Below, piece after piece: positions 1-4,528 of a DNA stretch of 6,247 nucleotides. The position numbers were made by a program, and so were the translations under genes. The stretch lies in contig WUQV01000164.1 in NCBI GenBank assembly GCA_009889585.1, forward strand, positions 1 through 6,247, read 5' to 3'. Position 1 is the stretch's first letter; every line of letters begins with the position of its first letter. The DNA is from Candidatus Bathyarchaeota archaeon. GTDB lineage: Archaea > Thermoproteota > Bathyarchaeia > Bathyarchaeales > WUQV01. Under the pieces are notes generated by a model, which was given only the letters and a program-made list of their open reading frames with translations, was not told where the DNA came from and ran no database searches.

Positions 1-163
1 CCGCATGTATCGCCTTTATCGCTTCACCGATATACTTAGCCATGATTTCGGAAACCCTTTCAGCAACTCCTTGAATGGTCTTTTTTGTAGAATACCAAGT
101 GATCAAATAGGTTATCACGATGGTAAGCACCATTATTATCGTTGCTTCCCAAAATCCTATCAT
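1..163 (-). CDS. N-terminal part of a small single-pass membrane protein (runs off left edge)
   Basis: An ATG at 163 opens a frame of 54 codons with no stop before the window edge, so only the N-terminus is present. The product begins MIGFWEATIIMVLTIVITYL. Residues about 5-23 form one hydrophobic helix, followed by a basic STKK stretch and then an amphipathic, probably helical segment (GVAERVSEIMAKYIGEAIKA). This fits an N-terminally anchored protein with a cytoplasmic helical tail. A TATA-like GCTTATAAGC sits about 29 bases upstream of the ATG with no Shine-Dalgarno between, as expected for a leaderless archaeal gene. It lies downstream of adk on the same strand. In many archaea a DUF106/EMC3-like membrane gene sits near adk, but I see no diagnostic match here, so I leave the product unnamed. 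The gene is too short in this window for family assignment. Confidence 0.6.
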   Translation of the reverse strand, partial: MIGFWEATIIMVLTIVITYLITWYSTKKTIQGVAERVSEIMAKYIGEAIKAIHA

Positions 164-187
164 GTCGAGGCAATTTATTAAAAACCC

Positions 188-197
188 GCTTATAAGC
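188..197 (-). promoter_or_regulatory. TATA-like box for the left-edge membrane protein gene
   Basis: The perfect palindrome GCTTATAAGC is centred at about 192.5. An archaeal TATA box is normally centred about 27 bases before the transcription start, which predicts a start near 166 and a leader of only a few bases before the ATG at 163. The identical decamer occurs at the same kind of position upstream of the zinc-ribbon gene (3616-3625). The role is inferred from spacing only. Confidence 0.5.
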
Positions 198-376
198 CTT
201 TGGGTAACGCTTCAGACCCTCCGCGACGACCTCGCCGAATTGCTGAAGCAACGTTCTGACTCGAAGGGGATTCCGCCGAAGAGAAGGCATCGAAGTCAAC
301 TCATTATGAAGCAGTTATTAACGCAAAGAGTACGAATGGAAGCGTAAATTGCCCCTTGCCCCCCTCTAGGGTTAAT

Positions 377-1033
377 TCAATGGCTCGTTAACTCTTCAAT
401 CGCCTTTTTAATCCCCATCGCTACTTCTTCAACCGTCCCATCGGCATTTACGTCGACCGCTAGGCCCCTTTCCCTATAATACTTCAGTAGGCTGCTGCTT
501 TCCTCTTCGTAAACCTTTAACCTCATTTTAATGACCTCTGGCTTATCGTCCTCCCTTTGAATAATCGCCGTCCCACATACGTCGCAAATTTCATCAACCT
601 TAGGAGGCATGTTAATGAGATGATAAATGGCATTACACTTCGGGCAAACCCTTCTAGCAGAAAGCCTCTTAATCATAACCTCCTCCGAAACCCTTAAGTT
701 AACCACAGCATCTATCTTCCAACCCCTTCTTTTAATCTCTTCATCCAAAGCAATTAATTGGCCCCACGTCCTCGGATATCCATCTAACACGAAGCCCATT
801 TTGCAATCATCAGCATCCAACCTCTCGAAGACCATGCGATTCACTATATCGTTCGGTACGTACTTACCAGCCCTTAAGTATCCCTCAACCTCCATCCCTA
901 ACTTCGTGCATTTAGCCACATGCTCCCTGAACATGTCGCCAGTGGATACATGAGGTATTCCGTACGTATTCGCTAAGATAGCCGAATGAGTCCCCTTTCC
1001 CGAGCCAGGCGGGCCGAAGACGATGATTCTCAT
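377..1033 (-). CDS. adk: Adenylate kinase, long form with zinc-type LID
   Basis: This enzyme catalyses ATP + AMP = 2 ADP in the cytoplasm, balancing the adenylate pool. The 218-residue protein has the full bacterial/long-form architecture. The P-loop GPPGSGKGT is at residues 7-15, STGDMFR at 30-36 supplies the AMP-site Arg36, and DGYPRT is at 84-89 with Arg88. Arg123 follows, then a LID with four cysteines (C130-P-K-C133 and C150-D-V-C153) that should bind structural zinc. Arg160 in QREDD and Arg171 complete the conserved arginines. Nothing essential is missing. It is not the distinct archaeal AdkA family. The ATG at 1033 overlaps, as ATGA, the stop of a tiny upstream ORF (1030-1125), which suggests translational coupling. 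A TATA-like box at 1081-1089 and a GAGG at 1043-1046 could also drive it alone. Downstream there is a 213-base gap before the next gene. Confidence 0.96.
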   Translation of the reverse strand: MRIIVFGPPGSGKGTHSAILANTYGIPHVSTGDMFREHVAKCTKLGMEVEGYLRAGKYVPNDIVNRMVFERLDADDCKMGFVLDGYPRTWGQLIALDEEIKRRGWKIDAVVNLRVSEEVMIKRLSARRVCPKCNAIYHLINMPPKVDEICDVCGTAIIQREDDKPEVIKMRLKVYEEESSSLLKYYRERGLAVDVNADGTVEEVAMGIKKAIEELTSH

Positions 1034-1125
1034 CGCCTGACGCCTCGTTCGGCTTGATTGGCTTTAGCTCGATTAATATACTTATAATTATCAGAGTGCG
1101 TTAAAGCGACGGGCTGCGTAATCAT
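1030..1125 (-). CDS. Tiny ORF (31 aa) coupled to adk; unknown function
   Basis: This ORF is below usual gene-caller length cut-offs. It starts at ATG 1125, six bases after GGAGGT (1137-1132), the best Shine-Dalgarno in the window, and ends in TGA overlapping the adk ATG as ATGA. The product starts MITQPVALTHSDNYKYINRA and ends in a basic GVRR. It has no membrane segment, cysteine motif or family signature that I recognise. The frame is open further upstream to ATG 1188 or 1185, giving up to 52 residues with a charged KAERKAVEERSK segment. A weak TATA-like AAATAT near 1216-1221 would make ATG 1188 leaderless. The close coupling suggests either a real microprotein or a leader peptide that tunes adk translation. 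Alternatively it is a fortuitous frame in the adk leader. Confidence 0.42.
   Translation of the reverse strand: MITQPVALTHSDNYKYINRAKANQAERGVRR
1043..1089 (-). promoter_or_regulatory. TATA-like box and weak ribosome binding site of adk
   Basis: On the minus strand AATTATAAG (1089-1081) is a TATA-like element centred about 51 bases before the adk ATG. It predicts transcription starting near 1057 with a leader of about 24 bases. GAGG (1046-1043) lies nine bases before the ATG. The TATA element lies inside the tiny ORF 1030-1125, so if both are used, adk has an internal promoter in addition to any read-through from upstream. Confidence 0.4.
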
Positions 1126-1131
1126 CGTTTG

Positions 1132-1137
1132 ACCTCC
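1132..1137 (-). promoter_or_regulatory. Strong Shine-Dalgarno of the tiny ORF before adk
   Basis: GGAGGT on the minus strand is a six-base match to the complement of the conserved 16S rRNA 3' end, six bases before ATG 1125. It selects that ATG over the in-frame ATGs at 1185 and 1188. It is the main reason for treating this small frame as possibly translated. Confidence 0.5.
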
Positions 1138-1188
1138 TTTTGATCGCTCTTCAACAGCTTTACGCTCGGCCTTGCGGCTTTCCATCAT

Positions 1189-1503
1189 CAATTAGAACCT
1201 TCAAACGTTAGTAACATATTTCTTTGGCATTTGACGATTAAATTAACAGCCTTAAGAATGGCTCATCCCTTAGCTATTGCACATCAGCCATGCCGCCTCC
1301 CTTTGACATTTAATAGACTATCCTAACCCTCAAATACTTCTGTCCATTACCTTCTCCTTCTGTAGTGCTTCACGTACTCCTATTTCGTCTGCAACTTCGT
1401 ACTGTAGGACGCTAGATGTAAAGCCTCATGAGCCGCTTAAGCGAGCTTCCAGCTAAAGCCTTAACCTTAATTAAGATGTAAACGTTTAAGCGCGAGGGAT
1501 GGG
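1189..1503. other. Gene-poor gap between divergent adk and protease genes; possible gene remnant at 1330-1425
   Basis: No intact gene is visible on either strand and stops are frequent in all frames. One minus-strand stretch, 1425-1330, stays open for 32 codons and reads like protein (VLQYEVADEIGVREALQKEK), but it lacks a convincing start and ends in TGA. It could be a relic of a small helical protein, or chance. A short CGCTTAAGCG palindrome lies near 1435-1444. A T- and C-rich plus-strand run occupies about 1340-1395. I see no tRNA, CRISPR or terminator with a clear T tract. Confidence 0.45.
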
Positions 1504-1935
1504 TTGAGCGCGGTTAAGGCTAAGGTGGTCCTTAAGGGAGCTAAGGCAATTATGGGGTGCTTAGCCTTAGTAGATACTGGAGCGGCTGTAACGGTAATAG
1601 ATAAGGGGTTAGCCGAGAGTATCGGCGTGGAATATACAGGTAGAAGGAGGTCTTTGTTAAGCGTTTCAGGCCATAGGGTGGAGGGGGAGATGGCAATCGT
1701 GAAGGAGATGAAGGTTGAGGATGAAGTTTTAGATTATGAGAGGGTTGTGGTTTTAGACTTGGCGAGCGAAGTGAAGAAAGCCCTTAGAAGTATGAACTTA
1801 GACGACTCCATAATCATCGGTTTAACGACGGTGGAATTCGCGGGATACGTGCCTGATACTACGGTCGGTAGGTTGAGGAAAGTTGAAACGTTTCTCTTCC
1901 ATGTTGAACCGTTCTTCGCTACCGTTGAGCTTTAA
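1504..1935 (+). CDS. Retropepsin-like (clan AA) aspartic protease, small orphan form
   Basis: The 143-residue protein has the signature of single-domain retropepsin-like proteases, which act as homodimers with one catalytic Asp per subunit. A hydrophobic strand runs into LVDTGAAVTVID (residues 22-33), with Asp24-Thr25-Gly26 as the catalytic triad. A flap-like VSGHRVEGE follows at about 54-62. A late IIIGLTTVEFAGYVPD (103-118) matches the family's hydrophobic-hydrophobic-Gly motif and the closing helix. There is no signal peptide, so it is likely cytoplasmic, and the substrate is unknown. The start is TTG at 1504. GAGG at 1494-1497 gives a six-base spacing, and the nearby ATG 1499 opens only a two-codon frame. 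It is divergent from adk and followed by a broken YjbQ-type gene. Families of this type often have a small partner gene immediately upstream, but none is visible here. It could be a non-proteolytic family member. Confidence 0.78.
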   Translation: MSAVKAKVVLKGAKAIMGCLALVDTGAAVTVIDKGLAESIGVEYTGRRRSLLSVSGHRVEGEMAIVKEMKVEDEVLDYERVVVLDLASEVKKALRSMNLDDSIIIGLTTVEFAGYVPDTTVGRLRKVETFLFHVEPFFATVEL

Positions 1936-1945
1936 AGGCATCTTA

Positions 1946-1962
1946 AGCCTTAAGTTAAGGCT
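1946..1962. repeat. Inverted repeat just downstream of the protease gene
   Basis: AGCCTTAA-G-TTAAGGCT is a perfect inverted repeat with 8-base arms around one base, starting 11 bases after the protease stop and 32 bases before the yjbQ remnant. A second CTTAAG abuts it. No T tract follows on the plus strand, so it may be a dyad binding site rather than an intrinsic terminator. Function is unknown. Confidence 0.5.
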
Positions 1963-1993
1963 CAAACCTCTCAAGTGGCGAGGGACGACCAAA

Positions 1994-2191
1994 ATGAAGG
2001 TCTACTTTAAGGAGCTTAAGGTATCCACTTCCGCTCAAGCCGAACTAGTGGACATAACTAAAGCCCGTTGAAGAAGCCGTAGCCGAAAGCGGCGCTATCA
2101 ACGGCCTTTGCTTAACTTATGCTCCTCACGCCACCGCCGCCATAATAGCCAACGAGCGCGAGGCTTGAAGTATGACCTCGAGATCTACCTC
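1994..2191 (+). pseudogene. Truncated, frameshifted YjbQ-family (UPF0047) gene remnant
   Basis: ATG 1994 opens MKVYFKELKVSTSAQAELVD followed by ITKA, the typical start of YjbQ-family proteins (UPF0047, often annotated as secondary thiamine-phosphate synthase), then hits TGA at 2069. One extra base in the CCC at 2064-2066 breaks the frame. From GTT 2067 the family sequence continues as VEEAVAESGAINGLCLTYAP then HATAAIIANERE, matching the conserved SG...G...HTTAA...NE core, up to TGA 2166. Deleting one base there would continue as GLKYDLEIY, also family-like, to about 2191. Two compensating single-base indels therefore separate three homologous blocks. Family members are about 130-140 residues. 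The C-terminal half, with its conserved histidine motif, is absent and replaced by the convergent coiled-coil gene whose stop lies at 2185. GAGG lies ten bases before the ATG. Sequencing error could explain the indels but not the missing half. Confidence 0.82.
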
Positions 2192-2571
2192 ATTCGCTCC
2201 CTTAAGATATCCCTTATTTCGCTGAGGAGCTCCGTATTCTTGCCAAGGATCTCTGTATGCTTATCGAGTATCTCCGTATGCTTGTTTAAGATCTCCGTAT
2301 GCTTATTTAATATATCCTCAACGCGAACTATCGCCTCTTTAGTTGCTCCTGTGAAAATTGTTATGAGGGAAAAGGCCGTCCCTATGATGCTTGATACGAC
2401 GCCGATGATATCCATGGCTAACGCGTCAGTTATGGGGAAGAGGATGATGAGGATTATCCCTATCACTATGAGGGCTATCCCGAATATGAAGCCAGCTAGA
2501 AAGATGCCCTCAAGCCATACTCCGAACACCCTTATGCCCCTTCTCCTCTTAGGGGTACGTTTAGCCTCCAT
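2185..2571 (-). CDS. Two-helix membrane protein with heptad-repeat coiled coil; unknown function
   Basis: The 128-residue protein has a basic N-terminus (KRTPKRRR, residues 4-11). Two strongly hydrophobic helices follow, at about 22-46 and 54-74, then a soluble tail from 77 made of near-perfect heptads: ILNKHTE, ILNKHTE, ILDKHTE, ILGKNTE, LLSEIRD. Leu/Ile at a and d positions predicts a parallel coiled-coil dimer or trimer. The basic start suggests both termini face the cytoplasm. The heptads are encoded by 21-bp tandem repeats (2224-2307), so length variation between strains is likely. I do not recognise the family, and an oligomeric scaffold or membrane-organising role is only a guess. A TAA codon lies just before the GCC preceding the ATG, which fixes 2571 as the start unless the gene begins further inside. 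The 3' end overlaps the yjbQ remnant. Confidence 0.72.
   Translation of the reverse strand: MEAKRTPKRRRGIRVFGVWLEGIFLAGFIFGIALIVIGIILIILFPITDALAMDIIGVVSSIIGTAFSLITIFTGATKEAIVRVEDILNKHTEILNKHTEILDKHTEILGKNTELLSEIRDILRERMR
2224..2307 (-). repeat. Four 21-bp tandem repeats encoding coiled-coil heptads
   Basis: Units 2224-2244, 2245-2265, 2266-2286 and 2287-2307 share a core close to ATCTCCGTATGCTT on the plus strand. The two rightmost are most alike and 2224-2244 is the most diverged. The unit length is exactly seven codons, so expansion or contraction keeps the frame and the heptad register of the host protein. Confidence 0.85.
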
Positions 2572-2588
2572 GGCTTAACTTCTTCAAT

Positions 2589-2630
2589 CCTCCTTTTGGT
2601 ATAAAACTCGATCTGAAGTATTTAAATATT
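2589..2630 (-). promoter_or_regulatory. TATA-like box and distant Shine-Dalgarno for the coiled-coil membrane gene
   Basis: AATATTTAAATAC (2630-2618, minus) would place transcription start near 2597, leaving a leader that contains GGAGG (2593-2589). GGAGG lies 17 bases from the ATG, longer than usual. A second AT-rich element, GTTTTATACC (2608-2599), would instead give an almost leaderless transcript. The sequence does not decide between them. Confidence 0.4.
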
Positions 2631-2660
2631 GAGCGATTTCGTTAACGCTTTTTCCTGACG

Positions 2661-2831
2661 GCTTTTAATCGTTGTGATCAACCGCTCGTCCTCCCATAGC
2701 TTCTAACCAGCCGTTAAGAACATAACCCAAGCCGAGTCGAAGACCCCGCTGGCTAACACTTTCGATAAGAAGAGCGCGAGCGTAACCCAGAAGCCTAACG
2801 TTAATAGCTGGTAGCGGCCATTGACATCCCC
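2661..2831 (-). pseudogene. Broken duplicate of the 3' end of the zinc-ribbon membrane gene
   Basis: The minus strand reads GDVNGRY, then FWVTLALFLSKVLASGVFDS, then AWVMFLTAG, a TAG stop (2705-2703), then KLWEDERLITTIKS. This aligns with the C-terminus of the protein encoded at 3023-3586 (GDIRRRA, PAWVLFLTAG, WKLWKDRLF), with the Trp codon TGG replaced by TAG and about six codons missing internally. The DNA also aligns directly, with copies offset by about 365 bases: plus-strand CCATAGCTTCTAACC here and CCACAGCTTCCAACC at 3059. The zinc ribbons and first membrane helices of the parent are absent. Upstream of about 2831 the sequence changes to an unrelated plus-strand ORF. It is a partial, decayed tandem duplicate. 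Confidence 0.72.
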
Positions 2832-3039
2832 TCTTGACATAGCATTCGTGCGATCTGTAGAGCTAATTAAGGAGGGATCGAGGCTGACGAGGGAGAACTT
2901 GAGCCAGCTCATCGAAGGGGAATCAAAGCTGACTAGAGAGCTTATCAAGAGGGAGTCGCAGATGACTATGGAGATTTTAGATCGCATGGACAGAAAGCTG
3001 GACGCGATATACGAGGCCCGGGCTAGGAGGTCATCTTAA
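2821..3039 (+). CDS. Small helical, charged protein or remnant; unknown function
   Basis: This frame encodes 72 residues from TTG 2821, or 63 from GTG 2848; a TAG at 2812 blocks any earlier start. The product is hydrophilic and almost certainly helical, with repeated LTRE-type segments (SRLTRENLSQLIEGE, SKLTRELIKRE) and a coiled-coil-like end (MEILDRMDRKLDAIYEA). There is no membrane segment or cysteine. No good Shine-Dalgarno precedes either start. The 5' end lies exactly where the duplicated zinc-ribbon fragment begins, so the true N-terminus may have been cut away and this may be a leftover C-terminal piece. It converges on the zinc-ribbon gene and overlaps its 3' end by 17 bases. The C-terminal style resembles the coiled coil of the 2185-2571 protein, without clear homology. 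Confidence 0.42.
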   Translation: MTSPLDIAFVRSVELIKEGSRLTRENLSQLIEGESKLTRELIKRESQMTMEILDRMDRKLDAIYEARARRSS

Positions 3040-3586
3040 CGAGAAACAGTCGGTCCTTCCACAGCTTCCAACCGGCCGTTAGGAATAACACCCAAGCCGG
3101 ACTTAAGACAACTCCTGCTAGCGTCACTAACAAGAAGAAGAACGTGAACGTAGATCCAAAGCCTATGAATACGGTTGCTACAGCGGCGATTAACGCCCTC
3201 CTCCTGATGTCGCCTTTATACAGCTTGTATGCAGCGTAAAGCCCGCAGAGGGCTGATGCTACATAAAGCACAGCGAATAATGAAAAATTAGCCTGCAAGA
3301 TGGCGTTAACGGATGAGATCATTAAGTATGCCGACGACGCTGCTAAGAGCAACGAAAGCCCCTCCAACCTGCCCTTTACCTCCGCCGGCGTTAGCTTAGG
3401 CCATAGTTTAGCCCCACAGCTCGAACAAAACGAAGCCGTCGCTGGATTAGAATATCCGCACTTATGGCATGGGATCGATTCGGCCGTTTTAATTAACGAT
3501 GGTAGCCTAGCTCCGCAGCTTGAGCAAAACGACGCCGTTGAAGGAGCTTCGAAGCCGCATCTTGGGCACTTAACCGATTCTGACAT
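3023..3586 (-). CDS. Double zinc-ribbon multi-pass membrane protein
   Basis: The 187-residue protein has two N-terminal zinc ribbons. The first has CPRC at residues 7-10 and CSSC at 21-24; the second has CHKC at 40-43 and CSSC at 54-57. Spacing is identical and each is followed by GA(R/K)L. The two ribbons are a recent internal duplication at the DNA level (99-base offset). A linker (KLTPAEVKGR) leads to hydrophobic helices at about 75-97, 101-120, 130-143 and 147-171, ending in a short basic tail (WKLWKDRLFLVK). This is a common archaeal layout, a cytosolic zinc-ribbon head on a small membrane domain. No specific function is known to me, and sensing or assembly roles are speculation. A GCTTATAAGC box at 3616-3625 predicts transcription starting only about eight bases before the ATG. 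A broken copy of its 3' end lies at 2661-2831. Confidence 0.8.
   Translation of the reverse strand: MSESVKCPRCGFEAPSTASFCSSCGARLPSLIKTAESIPCHKCGYSNPATASFCSSCGAKLWPKLTPAEVKGRLEGLSLLLAASSAYLMISSVNAILQANFSLFAVLYVASALCGLYAAYKLYKGDIRRRALIAAVATVFIGFGSTFTFFFLLVTLAGVVLSPAWVLFLTAGWKLWKDRLFLVKMTS
3411..3579 (-). repeat. Internal duplication encoding the two zinc ribbons
   Basis: The segments starting at 3411 and 3510 are similar over roughly 70 bases. For example CAGCTCGAACAAAACGA and CAGCTTGAGCAAAACGA are offset by exactly 99 bases, or 33 codons. They encode the ASFCSSCGA segment and the preceding CxxC knuckle of each ribbon, which explains the two equal cysteine motifs. Confidence 0.75.
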
Positions 3587-3615
3587 TGAAACGCCGACTA
3601 CCTTGCGATTAAATG

Positions 3616-3625
3616 GCTTATAAGC
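3616..3625 (-). promoter_or_regulatory. TATA-like box of the zinc-ribbon membrane gene
   Basis: The palindrome GCTTATAAGC is centred about 34 bases before the ATG at 3586, giving a predicted transcription start near 3594 and a nearly leaderless mRNA. It is the same decamer as at 188-197. No Shine-Dalgarno is visible between the box and the start. Confidence 0.5.
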
Positions 3626-3698
3626 TATGCGATTAAGGTTCAGGAATTTCAGCTCTATTAGAAGGGTCTTCGCTCATGGCCTTAGAGCTTCATAGGTT

Positions 3699-3712
3699 TT
3701 AAGAGCTCTTAA
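3699..3712. repeat. 14-bp perfect palindrome downstream of the kinase gene
   Basis: TTAAGAGCTCTTAA lies 13 bases beyond the kinase stop and about 113 bases upstream of the zinc-ribbon start. With no loop it suits a dimeric DNA-binding protein better than a hairpin terminator, although a short T run (TAAAAAT region) surrounds the kinase stop. Role unknown. Confidence 0.5.
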
Positions 3713-3724
3713 GCCCGTCGATTT

Positions 3725-4507
3725 TTAAGCCTTTGGAGGTTGAAGTTTACAAGCCCTTAAGACCTCTTCAAACGACTCTCTCGTTCCCGCTTCCTTATAC
3801 GCTCTTAAGGACTTCAAGAGCTTTTCTTCATCGATTCCGCCGAGCTTTCTCCTAATGGCCTTAGCTAGCTGGCTCCCTAAGTAGAGGTATTGGCATAAGG
3901 ATGTTACGTTAGAAGGCCTCCTCCTTAAGCTGGCCGACTCGAAGTCGATTATACGAGGCCTTCCGCTCCTTTCTACGATGACGTGCTTAGGGGCTCGGCT
4001 GAGCTCCCCGTGGTCTAAGCCCATTCCATCCAAACGCCAACATTGCTCCAAAGCGTCCCTTAGGACGAGCCTTAAAAGGGCCCTTTGACCTCGGCCCTTT
4101 AGCCCCTTAATCCACTCCGGGAGCAAATCGCCTTCGATGAACTCCATCAATATGAAGTCGTCCGTAAAGGCGCATAACCTCGGCCCGACGCTTACTTCGT
4201 TAGCCTTCCTCAAGGCCTCGGCTTCTCGTTGCATTCCCTCACGGCTTGCGTCGGTTCTTCTGATCTTTAGCGCGGCCCTTCCGAAGCCCGCGTGCGCTAT
4301 TACGACTATGCCTACGTAGCCCTTCCCGAGGACGGGGACGTTAAAGGCGGATTTGCGGCCGACGAATTCCAAAGCCCTTACATCGAGCTCCTTTAGCTCC
4401 TTAAGCCTTCTTTCGAGCTCCTCTTGCTTCGCCTTAGGGTAGCATAATACTTTAGCGTACGGCTCTTCGACTAGCCCCTCTAACGATATCACGTTAGCGG
4501 AGGCCAT
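3725..4507 (-). CDS. Protein kinase-like protein of the archaeal COG2112 group
   Basis: The 260-residue protein carries a compact protein-kinase fold. There is a glycine-rich loop LGKGYVGIVVIA (residues 60-71), the catalytic lysine in AALKIRR (Lys81), a likely helix-C glutamate in REAEAL (Glu95), a hinge ILMEFIEG (119-126), a catalytic loop DHGELSRAPKHVIV (Asp165), and a metal-binding IIDFESA (Asp188) with DFE where typical kinases have DFG. The DHGELxxxPKH plus DFE combination is typical of the predicted archaeal Ser/Thr kinases of COG2112, distantly related to RIO/Bud32-type kinases. Substrates are unknown. The first about 55 residues are an additional charged helical region. It has no membrane segment and should be cytosolic. 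It follows the aminotransferase on the same strand after 47 bases containing a possible terminator, so operon membership is uncertain. No convincing Shine-Dalgarno precedes the ATG. Confidence 0.8.
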   Translation of the reverse strand: MASANVISLEGLVEEPYAKVLCYPKAKQEELERRLKELKELDVRALEFVGRKSAFNVPVLGKGYVGIVVIAHAGFGRAALKIRRTDASREGMQREAEALRKANEVSVGPRLCAFTDDFILMEFIEGDLLPEWIKGLKGRGQRALLRLVLRDALEQCWRLDGMGLDHGELSRAPKHVIVERSGRPRIIDFESASLRRRPSNVTSLCQYLYLGSQLAKAIRRKLGGIDEEKLLKSLRAYKEAGTRESFEEVLRACKLQPPKA

Positions 4508-4528
4508 GAGCCTTCGTGCATCAATTAC

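Noticed and set aside
60..299. Minus-strand frame of 79 codons upstream of and across the left-edge gene
   Set aside because: It runs through the TATA box and overlaps, in another frame, the better-supported membrane protein start at 163. No ribosome binding site or recognisable motif was seen. Gap 198-376 is left without a gene.
120..347. Plus-strand frame of 75 codons (or 62 from ATG 162)
   Set aside because: Its first part is antisense to the membrane-helix gene. The rest is rich in basic residues with no promoter or ribosome binding site. It is undecidable but probably chance.
627..953. Plus-strand ORF of 108 codons
   Set aside because: It lies wholly antisense inside adk, whose conserved motifs are unambiguous.
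1090..1128. Possible C/D box guide RNA (ATGATTA ... CTGA) on the minus strand
   Set aside because: One C-box mismatch, no clear C'/D' pair and no terminal stem. The same bases are better explained as the start of the tiny ORF before adk.
1270..1310. Short minus-strand ORF MADVQ-TAG-LRDEPF after a GGGAGG
   Set aside because: It reads only five codons before TAG and has no homology I can recognise. Read-through would add only about ten codons.
1883..1993. Plus-strand start at 1883 leading into the yjbQ frame
   Set aside because: This part overlaps the protease 3' end in another frame and has no YjbQ similarity. The family sequence begins at ATG 1994.
2224..2307. Tandem repeats considered as a CRISPR array
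   Set aside because: The units are contiguous, 21 bases and in frame with a heptad coiled coil. There are no spacers.
2108..2578. Plus-strand ORF of 156 codons
   Set aside because: Apart from a short YjbQ-like piece (GLKYDLEIY) it is the antisense of the coiled-coil membrane gene, which has better composition and repeats in heptad register.
2832..2987. Minus-strand upstream part of the 2703-2987 frame
   Set aside because: Similarity to the zinc-ribbon protein ends near 2831. The remainder is Ser/Leu-rich antisense of the plus-strand helical ORF.
3300..3623. Plus-strand ORF of 107 codons over the zinc-ribbon gene
   Set aside because: It is the shadow of two clear CxxC...CxxC ribbons on the minus strand.
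4137..4319. Plus-strand ORF of 60 codons
   Set aside because: It is antisense within the kinase glycine-loop and lysine region, with no own signals.
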